Both the position numbers and the translations under genes were made by a program. This document shows, piece by piece, positions 26,008 through 35,930 of a DNA stretch of 64,000 nucleotides. Positions within the stretch are counted from its first letter, which is position 1. Each line of letters opens with the position of its first letter. Source of the DNA: Hymenobacter taeanensis (GTDB lineage: Bacteria; Bacteroidota; Bacteroidia; Cytophagales; Hymenobacteraceae); assembly GCF_013137895.1 (NCBI RefSeq), contig NZ_CP053538.1:2045501-2109500 (forward strand), written 5' to 3'. The notes under the pieces were generated by a model. That model did no database searches. It was not told the DNA's origin and saw only the letters and a list, made by a program, of their open reading frames with translations.

Positions 26008-28365
26008 CTATTCGTCGCGTAAGCTTTGGGTGGGGTTAAGCCGGGCCGCCTGCAGGGCCTGAGTACTTATGGTAAGCCAAGCCACCGTAACGGCCAGTAG
26101 GCCAGCGCCTAGGAAGTACCACGCATGTAGCGTAATGCGGTACTCAAAGCTGTCGAGCCAGTGCCGCACTACTAGGTAGCTCAGCGGCAGGGCCAGCAAA
26201 ATCCCTAGCCCCACCAGCTTAGTTAGGTCGCGGGAGAGCAGGTAAACGATGCTCAGCTCACTGGCGCCGAGCACCTTCCGGATGCCGATTTCCTTGCGGC
26301 GCTTCTCGGCCGTGAAGGCCGTTAGGCCGAACAGGCCTAGGCAGGAAATAAGAATGGCTAGGCCGGCGAAGTACTGAGCCAGCGCCCCAACGCGCCGCTC
26401 AGCAGCGTACTGGGCTTGATAGTCTTCGTCGAGAAAATGGTAGGTGAGAGGCGTCTGGCCGGGGTTGAAAGCGGCATAAAATTGTTGGACTCGGCCGATG
26501 GTTTCCTTTTCCCGGCCCGGTGCCAGCCGCACCAGAATGGTGCCGGCCGTTAGCGGCTCCAGCCGAAAAATGAAGGGCTTCACCTTCTCGTGCAGCGACT
26601 CGTAGTGAAAGTTTCTCGCCACGCCCACAATCCGTTGTTTATCCAATAGCTGGCCCACCGGGTTTTGTATACCCAGGCTGGTTACCAAGGCTTCGTTGAC
26701 GATAATTTGCGCGCTGTCGGTGCGGAACTGAGGCGAAAAGCTGCGGCCTTCTTTCAGCGTGATGCCTAGGGTTTCGAGCATGTCGTAGTTCACGCCCAAG
26801 TTGTTGGCGAGAATCTTCCGGCCCTCCCATTCCACCGGGCGCCCCGCGCCGTAGGTACCCACCAACGAGCCCCACATGCTGGAGGCATCTACCACGCCCG
26901 GCAGCCGCTTCAGCTCGGCCAGAAACGCTTTGGGCTGCTGCTGCGCCTTGCCCGCCGCTTCAAAAGACACCACACCGCGGCGGTTGTACCCCAGGTCTTT
27001 GCTTTCGACGAAGGCAAGCTGCCGCTGAATGACCCACACGCAGACGATGAACAGCACGGAGAGCATGAACTGGAAAACCACTAGCCCTTTGCGCGTCCAG
27101 AGGTCGGCGGCCGAACCGGTGAGTTGCCCTTTGAGCACCTCCACCGGCCGCAGCCCCGAGAGGTAAAAGGCCGGGTAACTACCTGCCAGTAGCCCCGTAA
27201 TCAGCGTAATTCCCAGCGCCGAAAACACCAAGTGCGGTTTAAAAACCAGCGCAAGTTGCTTGCCGGTGATGTCGTTGAACTGGGGCAGCAGCAACTCTAC
27301 CAGCGCCAGCGCAATAAGCAGCGCGATGAAGCTCATGAGCACCGATTCGGTCAGGTAGTGCGCCAGCAGCGAGAAGCGGCCGGCGCCCAGCGTTTTCTTC
27401 ACCCCAATTTCCTTTAGCCGGCGCGAGGCCTTGGCCGTGGCCAGGTTCATGAAATTGATGCCGGCAATGACTAGAATAAACACCGCAATGGCCGAAAAAA
27501 GCTTCACGTACTCAATCCGCCCGCCCAACGGTACGCCGTTGGTGTACTCGCCGTGGAGGTACAAATCAGCGTAGGGCTGCATGAGCAGGGCCCGGTCCTT
27601 GTTCGTGGCCAGCTTGCGCTGAAGCAGACCGCCAATCTTGGTTTGGAACTGCGCTTCGTCAGCGCCCTCGCGCAGCACCACGAAGGTGTTGAACGGCCCA
27701 TCCTGGTCCCATTTAATTGACTCCCCCATTTTCATGATGCCCTTAAAGGCATCGAAGCTGAGCACCACGTCGAACTGGTCGGTAGAATTGGCCGGAATAG
27801 GCCCGAACACGCCTGTTACGGCGACAGTTTGCTTGAGGTCAGCCAGTTGCCATTCTACCGTTTTGCCCACGGCATTGGCCGCCGTGCCGAACAGCGCCGC
27901 CGCTATTTCCTGCGAGAGCACCGCGGCGGTTTTGTTGGCCAGCACCTGGCTGGCGTCGCCCTGCTGCAGGTTGTAGGAGAAGATGCGGAAGAAGTCTTTG
28001 CCGGCAAATTTTGCGTCGGCCCGCACGGTTTTTCCCTTTGCCACCAGTGTGAGCCCAGGGAAAAAATCGGGCGGGGTGGCCGCAGCCGCGTACTGAATTT
28101 CGGGCATCTCCTCAGCCAGTGCCTCGGCCAGCAGCGGCGCCGTGCCATAGGTGTTGATGCCCTCGGCCGTGCGCTGGTTTTCCAGCACCCGAAACAGCCG
28201 CCCGTTTGTGGCGTGGTACCGGTCGAAGCTCCATTCATCGTGCACCCACAGGTAGATGATGAGTGCCCCCGCCAGGCCCACCGACAAGCCAACCAAATTG
28301 ATAAAAAAGGTTGTTTTGAACCGCTTGAAGTTCCGGTAAATCAGAAGGAGGGAGTGCTGAAGCAT
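26008..28365 (-). CDS. MacB/FtsX-type ABC transporter permease
   Basis: The product is a 785-residue paralogue of the next gene with the same layout: a first helix (TTFFINLVGLSVGLAGALII), a MacB-type periplasmic domain, central helices after SRRLKEIGVKKTLGAGRFSL, a second periplasmic part, and a C-terminal FtsX unit (RRKEIGIRKVLGASELSIVY). The two permeases probably pair as a heterodimer on the single ATPase encoded upstream. It lies 55 bp downstream of the ATPase gene and 55 bp upstream of the second permease gene, all on the minus strand. Confidence 0.88.
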   Translation of the reverse strand: MLQHSLLLIYRNFKRFKTTFFINLVGLSVGLAGALIIYLWVHDEWSFDRYHATNGRLFRVLENQRTAEGINTYGTAPLLAEALAEEMPEIQYAAAATPPDFFPGLTLVAKGKTVRADAKFAGKDFFRIFSYNLQQGDASQVLANKTAAVLSQEIAAALFGTAANAVGKTVEWQLADLKQTVAVTGVFGPIPANSTDQFDVVLSFDAFKGIMKMGESIKWDQDGPFNTFVVLREGADEAQFQTKIGGLLQRKLATNKDRALLMQPYADLYLHGEYTNGVPLGGRIEYVKLFSAIAVFILVIAGINFMNLATAKASRRLKEIGVKKTLGAGRFSLLAHYLTESVLMSFIALLIALALVELLLPQFNDITGKQLALVFKPHLVFSALGITLITGLLAGSYPAFYLSGLRPVEVLKGQLTGSAADLWTRKGLVVFQFMLSVLFIVCVWVIQRQLAFVESKDLGYNRRGVVSFEAAGKAQQQPKAFLAELKRLPGVVDASSMWGSLVGTYGAGRPVEWEGRKILANNLGVNYDMLETLGITLKEGRSFSPQFRTDSAQIIVNEALVTSLGIQNPVGQLLDKQRIVGVARNFHYESLHEKVKPFIFRLEPLTAGTILVRLAPGREKETIGRVQQFYAAFNPGQTPLTYHFLDEDYQAQYAAERRVGALAQYFAGLAILISCLGLFGLTAFTAEKRRKEIGIRKVLGASELSIVYLLSRDLTKLVGLGILLALPLSYLVVRHWLDSFEYRITLHAWYFLGAGLLAVTVAWLTISTQALQAARLNPTQSLRDE

Positions 28366-28420
28366 GAGGGCGGCGAAGTAGGAGGGAGTGCAGCAGAAAA
28401 ACCGAGGCGTACGAGCGGCG

Positions 28421-29098
<678 letters not shown>

Positions 29099-29333
29099 GG
29101 GAATGCTGTGTGCGGGATGCTGAGGGAGGTTTTTGCAGAGGAGAAGAAAATCAGAGAGTAGGTTTTCAGGAAAAGAACTTTCCCGCGGAGCGCAACTGGC
29201 CAGGGCTACCGCTTCGTTGCAGCGAATCGAGCGCACTCACACCACTCGGGGTAGCTAGGCCAGTAGGCACCAATCTCCGGTTCGGCGGCGCTCCGCAGGA
29301 TGTTTCTTCCACGGCAGGTTCTTCTATGCCGGG

Positions 29334-30593
29334 TTACTGAGCCTTGGCGCTCAGCGCCAGCTCACCCATTTTTTCGTAGCCATCATAGCTGGAGGTGATA
29401 ACCCGGTCGCCCGGCTTCAGGCCGTCGAGCACTTCATAATAATCGGGGTTTTGCCGGCCCAGACGGATTTCCGTTTTGTAGGCTTTGGTGCCATCGGCGC
29501 TCAATTTGAATATCCAATTGCCGCCGGTTTTCTGGTTGAAGCTGCCCTTGGGCACGCGCAAGGCTACGGTTTGGTCGCTCAGGGCCAGGCGGACCGGCAC
29601 CGTCTGGCCCCGGCGCAGGTCCGGCGGCGCGCTGCCCGTAAACTCTAGGTCTACCTGCACGCCCTGGGTTACCTGCGTGTAAATCTTCTTCACACTCAGC
29701 TCGTAGGTCTTATTGTTCACGGTTACCTCGCCCTTCTGGCCGGGAAAAATGCGCGAAATGTAATACTGATCGAGGGTGGCGCGCACCTTCAGGCCCGTGA
29801 GCATGTCGAGCTGACCGATGCGCTGCCCTCGGGTTTTCAGCTCCCCAATTTCGGCGCTAAGCGAGGTGAGACGGCCCGCTGCTGGCGCCTTAATGGTGAG
29901 GTCGTCGAGCTTACGGCGCATTAGGGCCAGGTTGCTTTGCATGCGGTTCACTGACTGCTGCATCTGGTTGATTTGCTGCCGCATGGCCAGGGAATCCTGC
30001 CGCAGGGCCTGGCGACTGAGCTGCTTGCGGCGCAGCTGGTAGTCATAGGCATTCTTGGTCTGGCGATACTCCTGAAGGGCAATGACCTTCAACTCATAGA
30101 GGTTCTTGTTCAGCTCATATAGGCGTTTGGCCTCGCGGAGCTGATTTTCAATTTCGGCCTGCTGGTTAAGCTGCTGAATGCGGTTTTGCTGGAGCAGGTT
30201 GTGGGTGTTATGCAGGTTATTCATCAGGTCGAACACCGCCGTTTCGCGGTTCACCATTTCCAGCTGCAGGTCGCTGTTAGCTAGTTGAATGATGGGCTGA
30301 CCGGGCGTCAGGGTGGCCCCGTCCTCCACCAGAATGCGCTGCACCGTGCCGCCCTCGGGCGCGTCTAGGTAGATAGTTTTAATGGGCATCACTAGCCCAT
30401 CTACCGGCACAAACTCCTGAAACGCCCCCCGCGTGACCGTGCTCATGGTCACCCGGTCGGGGTCGATGGTGAGCTTGGCGGGTCCGGCCGAGGTAAGCAA
30501 CAGGGCGGCTACGGCTACTACTACCAGCACCAATGCACCCAGCAGCATTAGTCTCGCCGGGGTCCAGGTTTTCTTTTCAATGATGACGTCCAT
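29334..30593 (-). CDS. HlyD/MacA-type periplasmic adaptor subunit
   Basis: The product has about 419 residues from the ATG at 30593 (MDVIIEKKTWTPARLMLLGA); the upstream in-frame ATG at 30641 falls within the region that carries the promoter candidate. One N-terminal membrane anchor (LMLLGALVLVVVAVAALLLT). Lipoyl-like half-motif DAPEGGTVQRILVEDGATLT, then a long coiled-coil hairpin (NRIQQLNQQAEIENQLREAK and SLAMRQQINQMQQSVNRMQS), then barrel-sandwich and membrane-proximal domains. It links the inner-membrane permease to an outer-membrane channel, which is not encoded here. First gene of the export operon; 235 bp separate it from the ATPase gene. Confidence 0.9.
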   Translation of the reverse strand: MDVIIEKKTWTPARLMLLGALVLVVVAVAALLLTSAGPAKLTIDPDRVTMSTVTRGAFQEFVPVDGLVMPIKTIYLDAPEGGTVQRILVEDGATLTPGQPIIQLANSDLQLEMVNRETAVFDLMNNLHNTHNLLQQNRIQQLNQQAEIENQLREAKRLYELNKNLYELKVIALQEYRQTKNAYDYQLRRKQLSRQALRQDSLAMRQQINQMQQSVNRMQSNLALMRRKLDDLTIKAPAAGRLTSLSAEIGELKTRGQRIGQLDMLTGLKVRATLDQYYISRIFPGQKGEVTVNNKTYELSVKKIYTQVTQGVQVDLEFTGSAPPDLRRGQTVPVRLALSDQTVALRVPKGSFNQKTGGNWIFKLSADGTKAYKTEIRLGRQNPDYYEVLDGLKPGDRVITSSYDGYEKMGELALSAKAQ

Positions 30594-30640
30594 GAGCTGG
30601 GCAGCGTTTGCGGGACCTAAAGAAGAAGTCCCTGCCAACA

Positions 30641-30660
30641 CGTATGCAGAACAATGCCAA
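30641..30660 (-). promoter_or_regulatory. Possible sigma-54 promoter of the export operon
   Basis: On the minus strand 30660-30641 reads TTGGCATTGTTCTGCATACG. The -24 half (TTGGCA) is consensus and the -12 half (CTGCAT) is close, but the GG and GC elements are 9 nt apart instead of the usual 10. It lies about 48-67 bp before the adaptor start and about 90 bp from the tandem palindromes, the spacing expected for enhancer and promoter. The spacing defect keeps confidence low. Confidence 0.35.
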
Positions 30661-30721
30661 TTTTATAAATACTTGTATATCAATTTATTGCATGATAAAC
30701 CTTGCTGAGAGCTAATAAAAC

Positions 30722-30760
30722 TGTACGCTTTTGATACACTCTCTGTACGCTTTCGATACA
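30722..30760. promoter_or_regulatory. Tandem palindromic operator / enhancer (UAS) for the sigma-54 regulator
   Basis: Two 17-bp sites, TGTACGCTTTTGATACA (30722-30738) and TGTACGCTTTCGATACA (30744-30760), repeat with a 22-bp period, two DNA helical turns. Each has inverted TGTA(T)CG half-sites, as NtrC-family enhancers do. They lie in the gap between the divergent export operon and the response-regulator gene. Confidence 0.65.
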
Positions 30761-30897
30761 CCCCGCCAGTGGCCTACGGCGCAAATCCTTCATTAGAAGC
30801 TTTAAAGGCGTATTTTCGAACCTAGTACAATTGTGGCTTGGGTTCGGTGCTCCGCACCGTAGTGGCTGCGGACCTCACGTATTTTTTAGTAGTATTC

Positions 30898-32277
30898 ATG
30901 ATTTTAAAGAGAGCCCGTGTTTTGGTGGTTGATGATGACACGGATGTCTTGTTTGCCATGCGCATGCTGCTCAAGCCCGAGGTGCAGGAGGTAGTGACGG
31001 AAAAGAACCCCGAACTGCTACTCTCCCTGCTGAGTAAGCAGCATTTCGACGCGATTTTCCTCGACATGAACTACAAGAGCACGCTCGGCACCGGCAACGA
31101 GGGGCTTTTCTGGCTTGGGCGCATTCGCGAGAAGGACCCGTCCGCCACGGTCATTATGATTACCGCCCACGGCGAAATCAACACGGCCGTTCGCTCGCTT
31201 AAGGCCGGGGCCACCGATTTCCTCGTTAAGCCCTGGCACAACGCTCAGCTGTTGGAAACCCTTACGGCGGCCCTCGAATCCAAGGAGACCAGCAAAGCTG
31301 CCGCCACCCCCAGCCCAACCCGGCGCCCGGCCTCGCTGGCGGAGTTCTCCCTACTAGGTGAATCGGAAGCCATGCAGGCGGTCTTTCACAAGGTTGAGAA
31401 GGTGGCGCCCACCGAGGCAAACGTGCTGCTGCTAGGCGAAAACGGCACCGGCAAAGAGCTGGTGGCCAAAGCCCTACACCAAAAGTCGTTCCGCGCCGCC
31501 CAGCCCTTCATCACCGCCGACTTGGCCGCCATGAGCGAAGGTATTTTTGAAAGCGAACTATTTGGACACAAAAAAGGGGCCTTCACCGATGCTCGCGAGG
31601 ACCGGGTGGGCCGGTTTGCCGCCGCCTCGGGCGGCACCCTCTTCCTGGATGAGATTGGCAACATTTCCTTGGCGCAGCAGGCCAAGCTGCTCACCGCCCT
31701 GCAAAACCGCGAGGTGATTCCGCTGGGCAGCAACGCCCCCCAGCCCATTGATATCCGGCTCATTTCAGCCACCAACGCGCCGCTCTACGAGCTAGCGGCC
31801 CAACGCGCCTTCCGCAAAGACCTCATCTACCGCCTCAACACCGTTGAGATTACGCTGCCACCCCTACGGGACCGGGGCGATGATGTGTTGCTTTTAGCCC
31901 GGCATTTTGCGGGCCTATACGCCGCGCGCAACCGCAAACCTACGCCTGTATTTGCGCCGGCTACCCTCCAGAAGCTGCGGCAGCATAGCTGGCCTGGCAA
32001 TGTGCGAGAGCTGCAGCACACCGTAGAGCGGGCCGTGATTCTGGCTGAAGGCGACACCCTGCACCCGCAGGATTTCCACTTCTCCGCGATGGAAGCCCCT
32101 GCTCCTACTACCGCATCGCCCGCGTCAGACGAGGGGCCGTTGCAGTTAAGTGAAGTCGAGAAAAGCACGATTCTGCGCGTGATTGAGCGGCACCACGGCA
32201 ACATCACTAAAGCGGCCAAGGAGCTAGGCCTCACCCGCACGGCCCTGTACCGCCGCCTCGAAAAACATGACCTTTAA
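30898..32277 (+). CDS. Sigma-54-dependent NtrC-family response regulator
   Basis: The product has 459 residues from the ATG at 30898 (MILKRARVLVVDDDTDVLFA); the frame opens earlier, at 30838, but that start places 20 unrelated residues before the receiver. Receiver domain about residues 6-125 with phospho-acceptor Asp in AIFLDMNY and Lys in DFLVKPW. AAA+ domain about 150-390: Walker A GENGTGKE, the sigma-54 contact loop as GAFTDA rather than GAFTGA, and a Walker B-type FLDEIGN. C-terminal Fis-type helix-turn-helix (ITKAAKELGLTRTALYRRLE). It activates sigma-54 promoters after phosphorylation. The next gene, its sensor kinase, overlaps it by 11 bp. The divergent export operon is its probable target. 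Confidence 0.93.
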   Translation: MILKRARVLVVDDDTDVLFAMRMLLKPEVQEVVTEKNPELLLSLLSKQHFDAIFLDMNYKSTLGTGNEGLFWLGRIREKDPSATVIMITAHGEINTAVRSLKAGATDFLVKPWHNAQLLETLTAALESKETSKAAATPSPTRRPASLAEFSLLGESEAMQAVFHKVEKVAPTEANVLLLGENGTGKELVAKALHQKSFRAAQPFITADLAAMSEGIFESELFGHKKGAFTDAREDRVGRFAAASGGTLFLDEIGNISLAQQAKLLTALQNREVIPLGSNAPQPIDIRLISATNAPLYELAAQRAFRKDLIYRLNTVEITLPPLRDRGDDVLLLARHFAGLYAARNRKPTPVFAPATLQKLRQHSWPGNVRELQHTVERAVILAEGDTLHPQDFHFSAMEAPAPTTASPASDEGPLQLSEVEKSTILRVIERHHGNITKAAKELGLTRTALYRRLEKHDL

Positions 32278-33607
32278 GCGGCTCGAAATCGGTATTGTGC
32301 TGCGGCTTTTCGTGCTATTGCTCCTGCTTTACGCGGCCGAGCGGGCTTTTGAGCACAGTAGTTATGGCCTGCTGACTCTGACCGGTTTGCTCCTGGCGGG
32401 AGGCGTGTGGGAGCTAGGCCAGCATGTTACCCGGGGCACCCGGGCCCTGGCGGATTTTTTGCTGGCGGTGCGCTACCGCGACTTCTCCCTGCACTACAAC
32501 GAAGCCCACCCCAACCGGGCCCTACGGCCCCTGCACGCGGCTTTTAACGAGCTCAGTGCCACTTACCGGCAGCTTAGTGCTGAACGCGAGGCGCAGTTTA
32601 CTTACCTGCAAACCGTATTACAACTCATCGACACGGGCATTGTGGCCTACGATGCCGACGGCCAGGTGGAGTCCATTAATGAGTCGTTCAAACGGACGCT
32701 GGAGTTACCCTACCTCAAGCGTATGACTACGCTGCAAAAGCGCCTGCCGGTGCTTTATGACGCTATTCTGCGGCTGCAGCCGGGCGCTTCTACCATCGTT
32801 AAGCTCAGCGTTGGGGCTAAAACCATGCAGCTGCTGCTCTCGGCTACCAGCTTCCGGCTGCAGAGCCGGGAATTCACGCTTGTGGCCTTCAAGAACGTGA
32901 GCACCGCGCTGGAGGAAAACGAGACGGAAGCCTGGCAAAAGCTGCTGCGAGTGATGACCCACGAAATCATGAATTCGGTGGCTCCGATTGCCTCTCTAGC
33001 CGACTCGCTCCGCCGCGACCTAACGCGCGAGTGCGAGCAGGCACCGGCAGTCCAGCCTATGCTGGCTGACGCCGTGGAGGGCATTAGTATCATCCAAAAC
33101 CGTAGCGAAGGCCTACTACGATTTGCGCAGGTCTATCGAGATTTCAGCACTATCAGCGCGCCTGTGCTTGCCACCGTGTACGTGCAGGAGTTGTTCGATG
33201 ACCTGCGGCGGCTGATGGGCCCGCAACTGGCAGAAGGCGGAATTGACTTACAAACCCTCGTAACACCGCCTGATCTGCAGGTGCAGGCCGATGCGCGCCT
33301 GCTAGAGCAGGTATTTATCAATCTTGTGCTTAACGCAGCGTATGCCCTCCGCCAGCGGCTTTCCCCCCGCATTATTCTGCGAGCCCAGAATCAGGATAGT
33401 GGCCGGGTGCTGCTGGAAGTAATCGATAACGGCACCGGCATACCGGAGGAGGTGTTGGAGAGTATCTTCATCCCCTTTTTTACCACCCGCAGCGGCGGCA
33501 CCGGCATTGGCCTTAGTTTGGCCAAACAGATTATGCACCTGCACGGTGGCAGCATCAAAGTGCATACCACGCTAGGAGAAGGCACCGCCTTCGTTTTAGA
33601 ACTTTAG
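32267..33607 (+). CDS. Membrane sensor histidine kinase
   Basis: The product has 446 residues. Two N-terminal hydrophobic helices (IVLRLFVLLLLLYAAERAF and YGLLTLTGLLLAGGVWELG) enclose almost no periplasmic loop, so it probably senses within the membrane or cytoplasm. A PAS-like region follows (LQLIDTGIVAYDADGQVESI). The phospho-acceptor histidine is in RVMTHEIMNSVAPIASLAD. The ATPase domain has the N box (FINLVLNAAYALRQ), G1 (EVIDNGTGIPEE) and G2 (SGGTGIGLSLAKQIM). This HisKA/HATPase layout is the NtrB-like partner of sigma-54 regulators. Translationally coupled to the response regulator by an 11-bp overlap. Confidence 0.92.
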   Translation: MTFKRLEIGIVLRLFVLLLLLYAAERAFEHSSYGLLTLTGLLLAGGVWELGQHVTRGTRALADFLLAVRYRDFSLHYNEAHPNRALRPLHAAFNELSATYRQLSAEREAQFTYLQTVLQLIDTGIVAYDADGQVESINESFKRTLELPYLKRMTTLQKRLPVLYDAILRLQPGASTIVKLSVGAKTMQLLLSATSFRLQSREFTLVAFKNVSTALEENETEAWQKLLRVMTHEIMNSVAPIASLADSLRRDLTRECEQAPAVQPMLADAVEGISIIQNRSEGLLRFAQVYRDFSTISAPVLATVYVQELFDDLRRLMGPQLAEGGIDLQTLVTPPDLQVQADARLLEQVFINLVLNAAYALRQRLSPRIILRAQNQDSGRVLLEVIDNGTGIPEEVLESIFIPFFTTRSGGTGIGLSLAKQIMHLHGGSIKVHTTLGEGTAFVLEL

Positions 33608-33686
33608 TTTAGAATTCCACTAGAGGTCATTTCCGGGGTATCATCGATGAACAGACCTAAGAGACAGCGTATTGTTCTGACACGAA

Positions 33687-33718
33687 AAAGCCCCTAGAAA
33701 CAGATGTCTAGGGGCTTT
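33687..33718. terminator. Intrinsic terminator between convergent genes
   Basis: AAAGCCCCTAGA (33687-33698) pairs perfectly with 33707-33718 around an 8-nt loop. It separates the kinase gene (+) from the TPM-domain gene (-). The stem shares its GCCCCT core with the terminator at 23322. Confidence 0.8.
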
Positions 33719-33747
33719 CCGTTGCGTGTAGTCTTAGGCTAGCAGGC

Positions 33748-34593
33748 CTACCAGCTGCCACTGGCGCCGCCGCCGCCGGAGCTGCCGCCGCCGAAGCCAC
33801 CGAAGCCACCGCCTCCGCCGCCCCCAAAACCACCACCTCCGCCGAAGCCACCACCGCCAAATACGCCGCGGCCGCCGCTGAAGTCGCCGAAAATGATGGG
33901 CGGAATCATGCCGCCGCCGAAGCCGCGGTTGCGGCGGCCCCCGTTTCCGCCGCCCCGGTTGCGGAGCAGGATGAACAGCACCAGCATGCCGATAATCAGC
34001 CAGAACGTCCAGCCCGAGCCGCTGGAGTCGCGGCTGCGTTGCCGCTGGGGCATGGTGCTGGGGTCAGCCTTATACTCGCCTTTTGCCAAGGCAATGAGTT
34101 GGTCGGTGGCGCGGTCAATTCCATCGAAGTAGCGTTCCTCCTTGAAGGCGGGTGCTATGGTGTTGGATATGATTCGCTTGGCTAAGGCATCAGGTATTGC
34201 TCCTTCTAAGCCGTAACCCGGCTGAATGCGCACCTGATGTTCTTGCTGCGCTACTAGTATCAGCACGCCATTATTGTTGTTCTTCTGTCCAATACCCCAG
34301 GTTTCGTAAAGCTTTTGGGCGTAGTCGGCAATTTCGTAGTCGCCCAGTGTGGGCACGGTAACCACCGCAATCTGCGAGGACGTAGAATCATTGTAGGCCA
34401 CCAGCTTCTGCTCCAACTGCTGCACCTCGTTGGGGCGCAACATACCGGCCAAGTCATTAACCAGGCGGGGCGGGTTGGGCCGAGGCGGTACGTCCTGGCC
34501 TAGGGCTAGGGGGCTCAAGGCAGGCACAAAGGCCAGTAACAGCGTTAGTAACAGTAGCCAGCGTCGGAGCGCGGGAGAGAGGATATTGGTCAT
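33748..34593 (-). CDS. TPM-domain protein with glycine-rich tail (YgcG family)
   Basis: The product has 281 residues: a signal peptide (RRWLLLLTLLLAFVPALSPL), a TPM domain at about 38-175 (RLVNDLAGMLRPNEVQQLEQ; SSQIAVVTVPTLGDYEIADY; GVLILVAQQEHQVRIQPGYG), one membrane helix near residue 200 (GWTFWLIIGMLVLFILLRN), and a tail made almost only of glycine, phenylalanine and serine (GGGGFGGFGGGSSGG pattern). TPM proteins occur with LemA in many bacteria and in thylakoid/photosystem repair in plants; their bacterial role is not settled. It overlaps the upstream TPM gene by 4 bp (ATGA). Confidence 0.9.
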   Translation of the reverse strand: MTNILSPALRRWLLLLTLLLAFVPALSPLALGQDVPPRPNPPRLVNDLAGMLRPNEVQQLEQKLVAYNDSTSSQIAVVTVPTLGDYEIADYAQKLYETWGIGQKNNNNGVLILVAQQEHQVRIQPGYGLEGAIPDALAKRIISNTIAPAFKEERYFDGIDRATDQLIALAKGEYKADPSTMPQRQRSRDSSGSGWTFWLIIGMLVLFILLRNRGGGNGGRRNRGFGGGMIPPIIFGDFSGGRGVFGGGGFGGGGGFGGGGGGGFGGFGGGSSGGGGASGSW

Positions 34594-35045
34594 ACACGCG
34601 GCGGCTTGGAGTCGCCAAACGAGATAGAGTCGTCGAGTTCGTTCTGGTCGGTGGCGGCGTCGTAGGGGAAGTACCGGCGTAGTTGTTCGCCCACCATGCG
34701 CACGCCCTGTTCCAGACCGTGTACGTAGCGCTCAGACCGGAACAGGTGCAGCACAGTTTCTTTGGTGGTTTCCCAGAAGTCGTCGGGCACAACGGAGTTA
34801 ATTCCGATGTCGCCGATTACGGCAAACTGACGGCTTTCCCAGGCCATGTAAAACAGCACACCATTACGCTGCGCAGTTTTGTGCATGGCCAGATCGGCGA
34901 ATACCTGCGCGGCTCTATCAAGTGGCTCGGGGGTGGGGCAGGTGTCTTCCAGATGCACCCGGATTTCACCCGAGGTGGCTGTCTCGGCCTGTTTGATGGC
35001 GGCCACAAGGGCCGCCTCCTGCTCAGGGGTAAGAGGGTTGGTCAT
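34590..35045 (-). CDS. TPM-domain protein (soluble)
   Basis: The product has 151 residues and no signal peptide. It is a stand-alone TPM domain: EEAALVAAIKQAE-type helix, then SGEIRVHLEDTC, AAQVFADLAMHKTAQRNGVL, the FAVIGDIGINSVVPDDFWE stretch with its acidic residues, and a closing helix (LEQGVRMVGEQLRRYFPYD). It is the middle gene of lemA-TPM-TPM. The stop overlaps the start of the next gene by 4 bp, so the two are translationally coupled; one is cytoplasmic and the other is exported and anchored. Confidence 0.88.
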   Translation of the reverse strand: MTNPLTPEQEAALVAAIKQAETATSGEIRVHLEDTCPTPEPLDRAAQVFADLAMHKTAQRNGVLFYMAWESRQFAVIGDIGINSVVPDDFWETTKETVLHLFRSERYVHGLEQGVRMVGEQLRRYFPYDAATDQNELDDSISFGDSKPPRV

Positions 35046-35143
35046 GGTTGTTGGGGTCTTGGGATCTTAGGGGCATACAGTCTTGGTTTCGCACTTTCTA
35101 TGGCCAGCCAGACGCTACACCCCCAAGACCCTAACAAGCCAAA

Positions 35144-35722
35144 TTAAAACTGCACCGTTGGAGCTTTCTGCGAAGCTGGGTCAGCCTCGAAATATGGTTT
35201 CTCTTTAAAGCCAAACATACCCGCAAACAGGTTGTTGGGAAAGGATTTCACGAAGCCGTTGTAGTCGTTGGTAACCGTGTTGAACTTGTTGCGCTCCACG
35301 TTAATGCGGTTTTCAGTGCCCTCAATCTGGGCTTGCAGCTCCTGAAAGTTGGCGTTGGCTTTCAGCTCCGGGTAATTTTCAGATACGGCCAGCAAACGGC
35401 CCAGGCCCGCGCCCACCTGGCTTTGAGCTTCCTGAAACTGCCGGAGGTTTTCGGGCGTGAGGTTGTCGGCGTTGAGCTGCACGCTGGTTGCCTTAGCGCG
35501 GGCATTGATAACGTCCGTCAGGGTCGATTTCTCGAAGTTAGCGGCTCCTTTTACGGTGTTCACCAGGTTCGGAATCAGGTCGGAGCGGCGCTGGTAAGCA
35601 CTTTGCACGTTGGCCCACTGAGCTTTCACGGCCTGGTCGCGGCTAACCATGCCGTTGTAGCCGCACGAAGATTGCGAGAGCAGAATTACCAGGCCCGCGA
35701 AGTAGAGAAGAAAGCGTTTCAT
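35144..35722 (-). CDS. lemA: LemA family protein (lipoprotein-type N-terminus)
   Basis: The product has 192 residues from the ATG at 35722 (MKRFLLYFAGLVILLSQSSC); the frame stays open to 36088, but the extra 122 residues are non-family and overlap the divergent gene. Lipobox QSSC. The LemA helical core has its typical segments: AVKAQWANVQSAYQRRSDLI, PNLVNTVKGAANFEK, then NYPELKANANFQELQAQIEG and RINVERNKFN. LemA proteins are envelope proteins of unclear function, often beside TPM-domain genes as here. First gene of the unit, 98 bp before the first TPM gene. Confidence 0.92.
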   Translation of the reverse strand: MKRFLLYFAGLVILLSQSSCGYNGMVSRDQAVKAQWANVQSAYQRRSDLIPNLVNTVKGAANFEKSTLTDVINARAKATSVQLNADNLTPENLRQFQEAQSQVGAGLGRLLAVSENYPELKANANFQELQAQIEGTENRINVERNKFNTVTNDYNGFVKSFPNNLFAGMFGFKEKPYFEADPASQKAPTVQF

Positions 35723-35930
35723 GATTGGGTAAGAGATAGGAAGTTGGGAAAAGGAGAAGCAAAATGCGGATTGCTGAACCCTGGGTCGGGTCAGCTGGTT
35801 ACTGCCGGGAGTCATTGGGCCGATGTAAACCGGTGCGCTGCAAAGTACGGATTCAGGCCATAGCAGTTGTGTTATGGCTCGCTCCCGCCTCAATTCACTA
35901 TTTTGCGTGCTTACGCCACGCTCATTGTTC

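Noticed and set aside
33760..33870. A microsatellite-like GCC/ACC repeat
   Set aside because: It encodes the glycine-rich tail of the TPM protein in frame and has no separate role to suggest.
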